Below, one piece after another: positions 1 to 9,261 of a stretch of 64,000 nt of DNA. The DNA comes from an uncultured Bryobacteraceae bacterium. GTDB lineage: Bacteria; Acidobacteriota; Terriglobia; Bryobacterales; Bryobacteraceae. The translations under genes and the position numbers were made by a program. The stretch's first letter is position 1; the number at the start of each line of letters is the position of its first letter. The stretch is from contig CALDSU010000005.1 in assembly GCA_937924525.1 (NCBI GenBank), forward strand, positions 310,001 to 374,000, in the 5' to 3' direction. A model generated the notes under the pieces. That model made no database searches and was not told where the DNA came from. It worked only from the letters and a program-made list of their open reading frames with translations.

Positions 1-561
1 CTGGGCATGGCCATGCCGGACGACGCGCTGGCCATCAAGCGGCGCATCGGCCTCGTGCCCGACGAGTCCCTGCTGTTCGACCGGCTGACCGGCGCCGAGT
101 ACCTCGAGTTCATCGGGCGGATGTACGGCCTGCCCCGCCGCCAGGCGCGCGAGCGCGGCGCCAGTCTGCTGCGCCTGTTTGAACTCGACGAAAGCAGCCG
201 CAAACTGATCGCGGAGTACTCCAAAGGCATGCGGAAGCGCCTGGCGATGGCGGCGGCCCTGATTCACCGGCCCGATCTGTTCCTGATGGACGAGCCTTTC
301 GAAGGCGTCGACGCCGTCGGCGCGCGGCTGATGAAGGAAATTCTTCTCGACCTGGTCCGCCAGGGCGCCACCATCTTTCTGACCTCGCACGTGCTCGAGG
401 TGGTGGAGCGGCTCTGCGACCGGGTCGCGATCATCCACGAAGGCAAGATCGTGCGCGAAGGACCGATGGAGGAACTTCGCTCGGGATCGGAAACGCTGGA
501 GGATGTGTTCGTCAAGGTGGTGGGCGCCGAGCGCGCCTTCGAACGGCTGGAGTGGCTCTGA
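1..561 (+). CDS. ABC transporter ATP-binding protein (5' end cut by window)
   Basis: This is the C-terminal part of an ABC transporter nucleotide-binding subunit. The reading frame is open to base 1, and the Walker A loop must lie upstream of the window. Visible are a degenerate signature motif (YSKGMRKRLAMA, in place of LSGGQ), the Walker B segment LFLMDEPFEGVD with its catalytic glutamate, and the switch histidine in TSHVLEVVERLCD. The tail IIHEGKIVREG is typical of exporter-type ATPases of the ABC-2 class. The stop is followed immediately by the permease start, so the two form one operon and presumably one exporter. The substrate cannot be told from sequence. Confidence 0.93.
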   Translation: MGMAMPDDALAIKRRIGLVPDESLLFDRLTGAEYLEFIGRMYGLPRRQARERGASLLRLFELDESSRKLIAEYSKGMRKRLAMAAALIHRPDLFLMDEPFEGVDAVGARLMKEILLDLVRQGATIFLTSHVLEVVERLCDRVAIIHEGKIVREGPMEELRSGSETLEDVFVKVVGAERAFERLEWL

Positions 562-2172
562 ATGCTGGCGGCGATTGCGCGCGCGCAGTGGCTGAGCCTG
601 CGCAACCTGCGCGGCGCCAGCGTGCCCGGGCTTGCGGTCACCGCCCTCACCTCGCTGGTCTGGTACGGGCTGTGGGCGTTCCTGGCGGCGGCGGTGTTCG
701 AAGTCATGGCCGAACCCCGCTTCCGGCGGTGGGTGGAGATGGGTCTGCCCCGGGGACTGGCGGTGATGACGATTTACTGGCAGTTCGCTCCGATTCTGGT
801 GGCCAGCCTGGGCGCTTCCCTGGACCTGCGGAAACTGGTGGTCTACCCTATCCCCGAGCGTTCGCTGTTCTGGAGCGAGGTGGCGCTGCGGCTCACGACG
901 GCGGGCGAGATGCTGCTGTTGCTGACTGGCATCGTGGCCGGGCTGCTGGCGAATCCGGAAGGGGGCGGCTGGCGCGCGGCGCCGCGGATTCTGCTGGCGG
1001 CGGGAATGTTCACCGGCGGCAACCTGCTCCTGGCCGCCGGCGTCCGGAACCTGATTGAGCGATTGCTCAGCCGGCGCGGCATCCGCGAGATCGCGATTCT
1101 GACGCTGGTGCTGGCCGCCACCTTGCCGCAACTGGCCCTCGCGTGGGGCGTGCCCGCCGAACGGCTGAAAGCGTGGTTTGCCGAGATGCCGCTGGTCTTC
1201 TGGCCGTGGGCGGCCGCCGCGCGGCTCCTGCTGTCGGGAACGGAATGGACCCCCTGGCTGGCGCTGGGCTGCTGGGTGGCGGCAGCCTACGGCTTCGGCC
1301 GCTGGCAATTCCGGCGCAGCTTGCGGTACGACTTCAGCGCCGCGCAAGCCACCGGGTCCGCGCCGCCGGGAGCGCGTCCCTCGCGCTTTGAGTGGTGGTT
1401 CCGGCTGCCGGGGCTTTTGCCGGACCCGGTGGGCGCGCTGGTGGAAAAAGAGGCTCGCACGCTGGCCCGCAACCCGCGTTTCCGCCTCGTGTTCATCATG
1501 GGATTTACCTTCGGGCTCCTGGTCTGGCTGCCGTTCCTGGTGGGCGAGAACCGTTCGGCGGCCATCGTGGCGAATTTCCTGACCGTGGTCTCCGTGTACG
1601 CGCTCACGCTGTTGGGCCAGGTGTCCTATTGGAACGCTTTCGGGTTCGACCGTTCGGCGGTGCTGGTCTATTACGCGGTTCCGGCGCCGCTGTCGCGAGC
1701 GCTGCTGGCCAAGAATATCGCCATGGCGCTCTACCTGGCGCTGGAAATCCTGCTGGTGACCGCGGCGTGCGTGCTGCTGGGGATGCCGGTCAGCGCCGGC
1801 AAGGCGCTCGAAGCCGTGGCGGTCACCGCGACGCTGGCGCTCTACCTGTTCGCGGCGGGCAATTTGAGCTCGGTCTACGTGCCTCGCGCGATGCACCCGG
1901 AGCGAGTCGGCCAGGGCGGAGGCGGCGGGCGAATGCAGGGTTTGTTGCTGCTGATTTACCCGGTAGCCGGGATTCCGGTGGCGCTCGCGTATCTGGCCCG
2001 CTACGCCTTTGAGACGAACACCGCGTTTTACGCGGTTCTGGGAGTGGTGGCGGCGGCCGGCGCGGGCGTATATTGGGTCGCCATGGACTCGGCGGCTCGG
2101 GCGGCCGAGGAGCGCCGCGAGCAAATCGTGCAGGAACTGGCGCGCTCAGACGGTCCGGTCGCTTCCCATTGA
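562..2172 (+). CDS. ABC transporter permease (ABC-2-like, about 536 aa)
   Basis: Polytopic membrane protein whose ATG follows the stop of the ATPase gene with no gap. Long hydrophobic stretches alternate with Arg-rich loops. Clusters of segments lie at about residues 20-120, 140-250, 315-430 and 465-505, consistent with the membrane subunit of an ABC exporter. Residues 415-440 hold a conserved-looking region (NLSSVYVPRAMHP) also seen in large acidobacterial ABC-2-like permeases. No Walker motifs are present, so it depends on the upstream ATPase. Substrate unknown. Confidence 0.8.
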   Translation: MLAAIARAQWLSLRNLRGASVPGLAVTALTSLVWYGLWAFLAAAVFEVMAEPRFRRWVEMGLPRGLAVMTIYWQFAPILVASLGASLDLRKLVVYPIPERSLFWSEVALRLTTAGEMLLLLTGIVAGLLANPEGGGWRAAPRILLAAGMFTGGNLLLAAGVRNLIERLLSRRGIREIAILTLVLAATLPQLALAWGVPAERLKAWFAEMPLVFWPWAAAARLLLSGTEWTPWLALGCWVAAAYGFGRWQFRRSLRYDFSAAQATGSAPPGARPSRFEWWFRLPGLLPDPVGALVEKEARTLARNPRFRLVFIMGFTFGLLVWLPFLVGENRSAAIVANFLTVVSVYALTLLGQVSYWNAFGFDRSAVLVYYAVPAPLSRALLAKNIAMALYLALEILLVTAACVLLGMPVSAGKALEAVAVTATLALYLFAAGNLSSVYVPRAMHPERVGQGGGGGRMQGLLLLIYPVAGIPVALAYLARYAFETNTAFYAVLGVVAAAGAGVYWVAMDSAARAAEERREQIVQELARSDGPVASH

Positions 2173-2195
2173 CGCAACCGCCGCGGAGAAACGCG

Positions 2196-2974
2196 ATGAT
2201 GAGGACATCCTCGCTCTCGGTCCTGGCAGGGATGCTGTTGGCGCCAGGCCAATCGCCGGCTCCAGACTTCGGTTCTGCGGGTCAGCGAAACCTCGCTGAC
2301 CTTCCGCGCCCCGGCGGGCGGCGACGCAACGCCCGCCCAGGTGGTGCGGGTCACGCCGGCGAATCCCGAGCGGCCAGTCCGGTTTGGCGTCTCGCTGGAA
2401 CCAGCGCCGGATGACCGCCCGCCGGACTGGCTCCAGGTGTTTGGCGTCCCGGGCGACGGAGGAGTGGTGGCGCCGAACACGCCGGGGCGGCTGATTGCGC
2501 GGGCCAACCCGGCCCGCCTCGACCCGGGGGTCTACCAAGCCAGGGTCCGGCTGGCTCCGGTCGACAACCCCACCGCCACCAGCGTGGTGGAGGTGGAGTT
2601 CCAGGTGGTGGCCGCGCCGCCCGAGTTATAAGTTTTTCCCGGTATTTTGCGCTTTGTGGCGCGCCGGGAAGGCGGGCCACGCAGCCAGACGCTGTTGCTG
2701 CGCAACGCGGGGGCAGAGGCGTAACGCCCGTGCGCCCGGAATTCGCCCGCCCGGTGTCCTGGGCCTCGTTCACGGCGGTGGGCGCCTTGGACGGACCCGG
2801 CGATCTGGCCGTGGTTCGCCTCAACGTGGATCCGGTCTCCGTCCCGGCGTCTAGGGCACCCAGCTTCGCTTTGAACCCCCGCCGGGACAAGACCCCGTGG
2901 TGCGGCCGATTTCACTTTTGGTTCTCGATGACGGCGGAGTCTGACAGGTAGATCCCGGCGGCCTCCGCTTCGAG
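2196..2974 (+). pseudogene. Decayed 5' part of a secreted BACON/Ig-like protein gene
   Basis: The stretch reads as the N-terminal half of a gene whose 3' half is the next entry, but broken over all three frames. A signal peptide starts at 2196 (MMRTSSLSVLAG...) in one frame. Near 2240 the homology moves to the frame reading TSVLRVSETSLTF, which meets in-frame stops at 2629 (TAA) and 2722 (TAA). Around 2740-2850 it changes frame again (FTAVGALDGPGDLAVVRLNVD). From 2855 it is in the frame of the next entry, with one more stop, TGA at 2942. Segment by segment it parallels the intact paralogue at 4275-8006; for example SQTLLLRNAGAEA matches AEQTLLLRNDGGAG. Several independent lesions argue for real decay, though consensus errors cannot be excluded. 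Confidence 0.75.
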
Positions 2975-4252
2975 ATGCGCCAGGGTGAGGGTACGATCGT
3001 GACCCGGCGCGTCCAGATTATCGACGCCGGCCCGGCCGGATCCCTGCGGTGGGCGGCGCGGATTCTCCAAGGCGCCGAATGGATGCGGCTGCCGGCGGAA
3101 ATGGAACTCACGGTCAGCCCGGCAAACTTGAAAGCCGGTCATTATTTTGGCGAAATGAACCTGACGCTGTCGAATGACGAGATCCGTTCGGTGAATATCG
3201 CCGCCGTGGTGGTTCCCCGCGGGGCGGCGGCGGCCGGCGCGTCCGCGGATGGCTGCGCGCTGCGGAGGCTGGCCGCGGGAGTCACGTCGCTGGTTTCCAA
3301 TTTCTCGACGCCCGCGGGTTGGCCGGCGCCGATCACCGTCAGGGCGGCGGACGATTGCGGCAATCCCGTAAACCACGCGCAGGCGGTGGTCAGCTTTTCC
3401 AACGGCGATCCGCCCGTGCCGCTGCGGCGGTTCGGCGGGGACGGCGTGTACACGGCCACCTGGGCGCCGGGCCAGACGGGAGGACAGATCAATGTCACCG
3501 TGCGCGTGTCAGCGCAGGGTCTGGAAGCCGCGGCGGCCCGCCTGAACGGAAAGGTGTCGGCCAGCGGGGCGCCGGTGCTGGCTCCGGGCGGCACCGTCAA
3601 CAATTTCAGCTTCGCGGGGGCGGGGGTGATTGCGCCCGGCATGGTGGCTTCGGTTTTCGGCAAGAACCTGGCGGGGAGCGGCGGGCAGGCAGCCACCGCG
3701 GAACTCCCCCGCGAGATCGCCGGGACCCGCGTCCTGGTTTCGGGGCTGCCCGCGCCCCTCTATTTCGCGACGCCCACGCAACTGGGGATTCAAATTCCGC
3801 ACGAGTTGCCGGATGCGGCAGTCCACCAGATCGTGGTTTCGGCGAACGGACAGTTATCCGTGCCGGATACGCTGGAAGCCGCGCCGGGCCTGCTGGCGGC
3901 GGGCGAAGCGCTCGTCGCGCATCGGGCGGATGGCAGTTTTGTCAGCGCGGCCGCGCCCGCCCGCCGCGGCGAGGCGCTGATGCTGTATTTGGTCGGCATG
4001 GGCCGCCCCGACCCCGGCGCGGTGACGGGTTCCCCCGCTCCCGCGCTCCTGGCGAACGTCCGCCAAGCGCCGGTGGTCCCCATCGCAGACTCTGCCGCCC
4101 GAGTGCTGTTTGCGGGCCTAACGCCCGGTTTCGTGGGCTTGTACCAGATCAACTTGCTCGTGCCGGGCGATGTGCCGCGCGGCAACCACCCCGTGGAAGT
4201 TACCCAAAACGGATTTTTTAGGAGCCGCGCCACTCTTCCGGTTGGTCCATAA
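2975..4252 (+). CDS. C-terminal fragment of a secreted Ig-like protein with Solibacter-type (TIGR03437-like) domain
   Basis: Open frame of 425 codons with no signal peptide. The frame continues upstream past the ATG to a TGA at 2942, with coding-like residues QVDPGGLRFE before the ATG, so this is the surviving 3' part of the broken gene at 2196. Order: BACON-like beta domain (about 1-85), an invasin-like strand domain with VVSFSNGDPPV and GVYTATWAP (about 105-190), then the Solibacter-type C-terminal domain (about 205-420) with GVIAPGMVASVFGKNLAG, APLYFATPTQLGIQIP and FVGLYQINLLVP. The same domain ends the intact neighbour. Without its signal peptide it is probably not exported. It may be a non-functional relic. 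Confidence 0.6.
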   Translation: MRQGEGTIVTRRVQIIDAGPAGSLRWAARILQGAEWMRLPAEMELTVSPANLKAGHYFGEMNLTLSNDEIRSVNIAAVVVPRGAAAAGASADGCALRRLAAGVTSLVSNFSTPAGWPAPITVRAADDCGNPVNHAQAVVSFSNGDPPVPLRRFGGDGVYTATWAPGQTGGQINVTVRVSAQGLEAAAARLNGKVSASGAPVLAPGGTVNNFSFAGAGVIAPGMVASVFGKNLAGSGGQAATAELPREIAGTRVLVSGLPAPLYFATPTQLGIQIPHELPDAAVHQIVVSANGQLSVPDTLEAAPGLLAAGEALVAHRADGSFVSAAAPARRGEALMLYLVGMGRPDPGAVTGSPAPALLANVRQAPVVPIADSAARVLFAGLTPGFVGLYQINLLVPGDVPRGNHPVEVTQNGFFRSRATLPVGP

Positions 4253-4274
4253 TCAAGGCTAGGGATGCGTCCGA

Positions 4275-7200
4275 ATGGGTGGGCGGAAAACTTTATTGCG
4301 TAATGCGCTTTGGCTTTGGGTGGCGGTGGGCCTCCAGGCGCAGACGTCGCTGACGATCACCTCGACCTCGCCGCTGCCGCAAGCCACCCGCGGCCAGGTC
4401 TATTCGTTTCAATTCGCCTCCTCCGGGGGTACGGGCACCTCCCGGACATGGTCCGCCGGCGGGTCCTTGCCCGCCGGCCTGACGCTGTCCTCCTCCGGCG
4501 TGCTCAGCGGCACACCCACCGCCGCGGGCACGTCCGAATTCACCATCCGAGTAACGGACAACTTCTTCCAGGCAAGCAAGGTTTTCGTACTGACCGTTGC
4601 CAACCCGCTGGCGATCATCACCCCTTCTCCGTTGCCGGACGGCTTTCTGCAAACCAGCTACAGCTACCAGCTCTCGGCGAGCGGAGGAACCAGCCCGTAT
4701 AGCTGGGTGCTGCTCTCGGGGACGATGCCGCCAGGCCTTGGCTTAAGCCAGACCGGTCTGATCTCGGGCACTCCCACCCAGACAGGCCAGTACAGTTTCA
4801 CTGTCCGAGTGAATGACCAGATCAATCGGCTGGATTCGCGGCAGTTTTCACTGACCGTCCAGAGCACTCAATTGCCGCTGACGATTACCACTTCCGCGCT
4901 GCCGGAGGGCACGGTCGGGCAGACGTATTCCGCAACCCTGGCCGCGACGGGGGGCAATCCGCCGTATTCGTTCGCCGTGGCGCAAGGGAGCGCGTTGCCT
5001 CCAGGCCTCAGCCTGAGCAACGCCGGCGTTATCAGCGGCGTCCCCACCGTGGCCGGGCAGTTCCCGGTGACCTTTCAGGTAATCGACCGGTTTCAGAATG
5101 CAGCCACGCGTTCGCTGACGGTGGTCATCCGGGCGCCGGCGGCGCTGAGCATCACCACCACGTCGCTGCCCGGGGGGACGGTGGGATCATCCTATAACGC
5201 GGCGCTAGCGGCGTCCGGAGGCGCGCCGCCCTACAGTTGGTCATTGGCGAGCGGCGGGTTGCCCCCCGGGCTGACTCTGCACACGGGAGGGCAGATTTCC
5301 GGCACGCCTTCCGTCGCGGGAACGTTTGGGTTCACGGTGCGCGTTCAGGACGCGGCCAATGGCAACGTCACGCGGGGGCTGAGCATCACGGTGGCGGCGG
5401 CGGGTGGACCGCTGCTGGTGTTGACCGACTCCCTGCCTCGCGGGACTCTTGGGCAGCAGTACGCCGAACGCCTGATCGCCAGTGGCGGCGTGACGCCGTA
5501 CGCCTGGGCGGTGGTTTCCGGCGTGCTTCCGCCCGGCCTCACGCTGCAACCGGACGGACTGGTTTCCGGCGTGCCCGAAGCAGTGGGCAGCTTTCCCTTC
5601 ACCGCACGCGTTTCGGACAGTTCGCAGCGGACAGCGGCGCGCGAGTACGCCATCGTCGTGGAAGCGCCCCGCCCGGGATTGCAGTTCTCGGCCCGGCGGC
5701 TGCTGTTTGAAGCGGCGCAAGAGGGCGCGCCTCCGCCCGCGCAGGGGTTGGCGCTGATCGCCGGCGATCAGGCGGTGCCGTACACCTTGCAGGTGGACGG
5801 CGGCTCGGCGGGGACGTCCGCGCCGGCGTGGCTGCGCGTGACGCCGATGCGGGGCACGACCCCGCAGCGGTTCCAGGTGGCCGTGGATCCCACCGGTCTG
5901 CTGGCCGGTCAATACAAAGCGCGCATTGTCACCCTGGACCAGGGTACGCCGCTGGTGGTGCAGGTTGAGTTCGACGTGCTCAGCCGTACGCCGAAACTGA
6001 GCGTGGCGCCCCAGGTGCTGCGCTTCGCCGGAACGGGCGCGGCCTTGCGAAGCGCGGAACAAACCCTGCTGCTCCGCAATGACGGCGGGGCGGGCTCGTT
6101 TCCGTTCCAGGCGATATCAAACATGGCCTGGCTGGAGGTTTCTCCTGCTGCGGGGATTGCACAGCCGGGTCCGGCGGCCGCGCTCGCGGTGCGCGTGAAT
6201 CCGGCGCGGTTGACCCCCGGCGTCTCTACGGGACAGATTCGCATCACGTCGGGCGTGGGAGAGTCACTGGTCACCGTGACGGCGTTGCTGCGGCCGGAGG
6301 GCCCGGTGCTGGGCCTGGACCAGCCCGGAGTGCGGTTCACGACGCGGTCGGGCCAGGGCAGCCCGCTGGCCCAGACCGTCAATGTGTTGAGCCTGGGAGA
6401 GCAGGCTGTGGACTTTCGCGCGGATGTCTTGGAGGGCGCGACCTGGCTCTCGCTGAGTCCAGCCTCCGGGCGGATTGCGCCGGGCAGCGTTTCGGCGCTG
6501 ACGCTGACGCCGAACGCGGCGACCCTGACGCCGGGCGCCTACTACGCGCTTGTCCGCATTGCCGCCGAGGGCGCGCTGAACAGCCCACAGTACCTGACGG
6601 CGGTGCTCGAGGTGCGGGACGCCAACGCCCCGCTCGAAGCGGAGTTGACCCCGGCCGGGCTGGTGTTCGTCGCGCCCCCCGGCACGACGCCGGCCGTCCA
6701 GCGCTTCCGCATCTGGACGGCCAGCCAGCCTTCGGTGGCCTTCCAGACGTCGGTGCTCACGCGAGACGGCGGAGACTGGCTGGCGGTGAGCCCGGGCGCG
6801 GGAAACGTGTCGTCGCAACAGCCGATTTCCCCGGCGGTGTCGGTGAACCCCGCCGGACTTGCCCCCGGGGTGTACCGGGGAGAGATTTCCGTGGCGCTCT
6901 CCGCGCTGCCAGTGCGCACGGTGGCGGTGACGCTGATTGTGCCGCGGGTGACCACCGGGACGGCAGCGCGCAAGAGGGGGAACCAGCTGGCCGGCTGCAC
7001 GCCCACCAAGGTGGAGGCGACCCTGACTTCCCTGAGCGGCGGCTTTTCCTCGCCCGTTTCCTGGCCGGCCTCGCTGGTGGCGCAGGTGAGCGACAACTGC
7101 GGCGACCCGGTTAGCGATGGCAGAGTTACGTACCAGTTTTCCAACGGCGATCCGCCGCTGACGGCCTCCGTGTCGAACCCGGCGCGGGGCATCTACGCGG

Positions 7201-8006
7201 CCACCTGGACGCCGCTCACGGCGCGTTCGCCGGTTTCGATCCGGCTGGAGGCCACCGCACCGGGCCTGGCGCCGGATACCCGGGAGGTCAGCGGCGACGC
7301 GTCGGCGAATGCCACTCCGGCGCCCGTAGCGGCGCGGGACGCAGTGGTCAACCCGTTTTATCGGGTAGCCGGCAGCGCGCTGGCGCCCGGGACGCTGGTG
7401 GAGATCTACGGATCGAATCTCACCAGCACGGCGGTGGAACCGAAGATCCTGCCGCTGCCGCGTGCTTTCAATAACACCACGGTGGTGATGGGGGGCACGA
7501 CAATTCCGCTGTTCTACCTGAGTCCCGGCCAGATCAACGTGCAGCTTCCGTTTGAGTTCGCGCCCGATCGGGAGTACGCTTACGTGGTCACGCACGCCAA
7601 CGCGTTTTCGATGCCCCAGAGCGTGGTGTTCAGCGCGGTGCAGCCCGGTTTGCTGGTGGTCGGGCAGAAGCTGGACGGTTCGCTGGTTTCCGCCGCATCC
7701 CCCGCCCGCCCCGGCGAGTACCTGCAACTCTACCTGCTCGGGATGGGCGTCACGAATCCGGCAGTGGCCAGCGGCGAGGCTTCGCCGGGCGCCGAACCGC
7801 TGGGACGCGTGGCGGCGGAAACCTCGGTCACCATGGGAGGCCGACCCGCGACGTTCGTGTACGCCGGGCTGACGCCGGGATTGGTGGGATTGTTCCAGAT
7901 CAACGTGCAGGTTCCCCCGGATCTGCCCACCGGCGAGCACGACGTCGTGGTGACCGCCGGCGGGCAGAGCAGCAATGCGTTCAAGCTCGCCGTGCGTCGG
8001 GAGTGA
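4275..8006 (+). CDS. Large secreted multi-Ig (He_PIG-like and BACON-like) protein with TIGR03437-like C-terminus
   Basis: Extracellular protein of 1243 aa. A short signal peptide (residues 1-22, ending LQAQ) is followed by five tandem putative-Ig repeats of about 90 aa (about 24-467). Each repeat carries a PPGL...SG.ISG(T/V)P core and ends in F(T)VRV.D. Next come about four BACON-like beta-sandwich repeats (about 475-890), an invasin-like segment with SNGDPPL and GIYAATWTP (about 905-1000), and the Solibacter-type C-terminal domain (about 1020-1240) with PLFYLSPGQINVQLP. It has no catalytic motif, so a surface or adhesive role is inference. It is the intact paralogue of the broken gene just upstream, probably by tandem duplication. 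Confidence 0.85.
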   Translation: MGGRKTLLRNALWLWVAVGLQAQTSLTITSTSPLPQATRGQVYSFQFASSGGTGTSRTWSAGGSLPAGLTLSSSGVLSGTPTAAGTSEFTIRVTDNFFQASKVFVLTVANPLAIITPSPLPDGFLQTSYSYQLSASGGTSPYSWVLLSGTMPPGLGLSQTGLISGTPTQTGQYSFTVRVNDQINRLDSRQFSLTVQSTQLPLTITTSALPEGTVGQTYSATLAATGGNPPYSFAVAQGSALPPGLSLSNAGVISGVPTVAGQFPVTFQVIDRFQNAATRSLTVVIRAPAALSITTTSLPGGTVGSSYNAALAASGGAPPYSWSLASGGLPPGLTLHTGGQISGTPSVAGTFGFTVRVQDAANGNVTRGLSITVAAAGGPLLVLTDSLPRGTLGQQYAERLIASGGVTPYAWAVVSGVLPPGLTLQPDGLVSGVPEAVGSFPFTARVSDSSQRTAAREYAIVVEAPRPGLQFSARRLLFEAAQEGAPPPAQGLALIAGDQAVPYTLQVDGGSAGTSAPAWLRVTPMRGTTPQRFQVAVDPTGLLAGQYKARIVTLDQGTPLVVQVEFDVLSRTPKLSVAPQVLRFAGTGAALRSAEQTLLLRNDGGAGSFPFQAISNMAWLEVSPAAGIAQPGPAAALAVRVNPARLTPGVSTGQIRITSGVGESLVTVTALLRPEGPVLGLDQPGVRFTTRSGQGSPLAQTVNVLSLGEQAVDFRADVLEGATWLSLSPASGRIAPGSVSALTLTPNAATLTPGAYYALVRIAAEGALNSPQYLTAVLEVRDANAPLEAELTPAGLVFVAPPGTTPAVQRFRIWTASQPSVAFQTSVLTRDGGDWLAVSPGAGNVSSQQPISPAVSVNPAGLAPGVYRGEISVALSALPVRTVAVTLIVPRVTTGTAARKRGNQLAGCTPTKVEATLTSLSGGFSSPVSWPASLVAQVSDNCGDPVSDGRVTYQFSNGDPPLTASVSNPARGIYAATWTPLTARSPVSIRLEATAPGLAPDTREVSGDASANATPAPVAARDAVVNPFYRVAGSALAPGTLVEIYGSNLTSTAVEPKILPLPRAFNNTTVVMGGTTIPLFYLSPGQINVQLPFEFAPDREYAYVVTHANAFSMPQSVVFSAVQPGLLVVGQKLDGSLVSAASPARPGEYLQLYLLGMGVTNPAVASGEASPGAEPLGRVAAETSVTMGGRPATFVYAGLTPGLVGLFQINVQVPPDLPTGEHDVVVTAGGQSSNAFKLAVRRE

Positions 8007-8113
8007 AGCCAGAGACCAGAGGCCCACTCCCTTCCCACGTGGCGGCGGGCCCAGCAACGCTGCGGAGTTCGTTCCTGCCTTCTTTTCGGTGTCTCCCTCT
8101 CCGGCTGGGTTCC

Positions 8114-8314
8114 TTATCCTCTGCGCATCTTGTCCGCCCATCGCAAGTAGCGCCACAAGTCGCGCCGACGCTGCCAGACGAACCGCCAGAACGCGCCAAA
8201 TGTAATCGCGCCGGCATGCAGGCCCCAGTAGGTTTCCAGCCGCCAGCGAAGATAGGGACTCGCCCACGGGCGCCACCGATACCCCTGGGTCATTCGCCAC
8301 AGCAGGGCCAGCAT
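8114..8314 (-). CDS. Small tryptophan/arginine-rich protein coupled to VWFA gene
   Basis: A 66-aa basic protein with about ten tryptophans, for example RWRPWASPYLRWRLETYWG. Its ATG overlaps the stop of the upstream VWFA gene by one base (TAATG), an arrangement typical of translational coupling, which is the main reason to accept such a short frame. It has no signal peptide and no convincing membrane span; amphipathic Trp/Arg helices are likely. It could be a membrane-peripheral partner of the secreted VWFA proteins, but no function can be assigned. I have only a vague impression of similar short proteins in other Acidobacteria. Confidence 0.6.
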   Translation of the reverse strand: MLALLWRMTQGYRWRPWASPYLRWRLETYWGLHAGAITFGAFWRFVWQRRRDLWRYLRWADKMRRG

Positions 8315-9261
8315 TAAGAAGACTTGCGGCTTGGGGCGCGCGTGGCTTCCGCGGTGGCGTAATAGCCGGACCGGGTCCGCGCCGTTGGGTTCCCCGGAGC
8401 CTTCACCGTGACCTTGATCTGGCGGTAGCTGCCGTCCAATTCGGGATTGGTGGGACTGTAGGCCAGCACATACTGGCTGCGAATCTCGCGCGCGACCTGT
8501 TCGGCGATGCTATCCACCTCGGAGGCGTCCTTCGGATAGTAGGCTTGGCCTCCGGTCGCCGAGACGATGGCGTCGAGGGCGCGTTTCGCCCTGCGCGCGT
8601 CGCGCTTCTCCTCTTCCGAGAGCAGTCCGATCGCGTAGATAAGCACCTCGCTCTGCTGCGCGGCCCGAACCACGTTCTCCAGCGTCGTCGCGGAGTTGTT
8701 GTCCTCTCCATCGGTCACCACCAGCAGAACCTTCTTATCGCGTTTCGCGCCTTGTTTGAGGTGATCGATCGACATGCGGACGGCATCCCGCATGGCCGTG
8801 CCTCCGCGGGAGTCGATCCGGGCCAGCGCCTGCTCAAGCAAGGAGATCTTGTTGGTGAAATCCTGGTCCAGAAACGCCTCGTCGTTGAAATTCACCACGA
8901 AGACCTCGTCATTGCGTTTGGAGGCCTTCACCAGTTTCACGGCCGCCGATTCCACTTTCCCCCGCTTGTTCCGCATGCTCCCGCTGTTGTCGATGATCAG
9001 CCCCAGCGAAATCGGAATGTCTTCCCGTCGGAAGATTTTGAGCGGCTGTTCTACTCCATTCTCGAAGACCTTGAAGGCGGACTGGCTTAGATCGGTGATC
9101 CGGTTGCCCTTGCGGTCGACCACCGTGGTATGCAAGACCACCAGCCGGGTGTCGCTGCGGAAAACAGGAGTTTCGCCTTCCGCCGTCGACTGCGCCGCCG
9201 AAGGGGCGGTCCCAGCCGCCGCCAGGCACAACACCAACGCCGCGCTACTGAGATGGCGCAT
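8314..9261 (-). CDS. Secreted VWFA-domain protein (Acidobacteria TIGR03436-like)
   Basis: About 315 aa. The frame is open for 38 more codons upstream, but the methionine at 9261 gives a clean Sec signal peptide (MRHLSSAALVLCLAAAG...SAAQ) and overlaps the preceding gene by 17 bases. A short N-terminal beta domain (VVLHTTVVDRKGNRITDL..FKVFENG) precedes a von Willebrand A domain. The MIDAS motif is intact (DNSGSM), with the downstream threonine in GGTAMRDAV and the aspartate in VVTDGED. The C-terminus, RSQYVLAYSPTNPELDG..R.IKV, is the acidobacterial VWFA hallmark. It is likely a metal-dependent adhesive protein in the periplasm or outside. The ligand is unknown. Confidence 0.88.
   Translation of the reverse strand: MRHLSSAALVLCLAAAGTAPSAAQSTAEGETPVFRSDTRLVVLHTTVVDRKGNRITDLSQSAFKVFENGVEQPLKIFRREDIPISLGLIIDNSGSMRNKRGKVESAAVKLVKASKRNDEVFVVNFNDEAFLDQDFTNKISLLEQALARIDSRGGTAMRDAVRMSIDHLKQGAKRDKKVLLVVTDGEDNNSATTLENVVRAAQQSEVLIYAIGLLSEEEKRDARRAKRALDAIVSATGGQAYYPKDASEVDSIAEQVAREIRSQYVLAYSPTNPELDGSYRQIKVTVKAPGNPTARTRSGYYATAEATRAPSRKSS

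Noticed and set aside
6264-8300. Minus-strand frame of 678 codons
   Set aside because: Antisense to the Ig-like gene; Arg/Gly/His-rich composition typical of a GC-rich shadow frame, and no domain seen.
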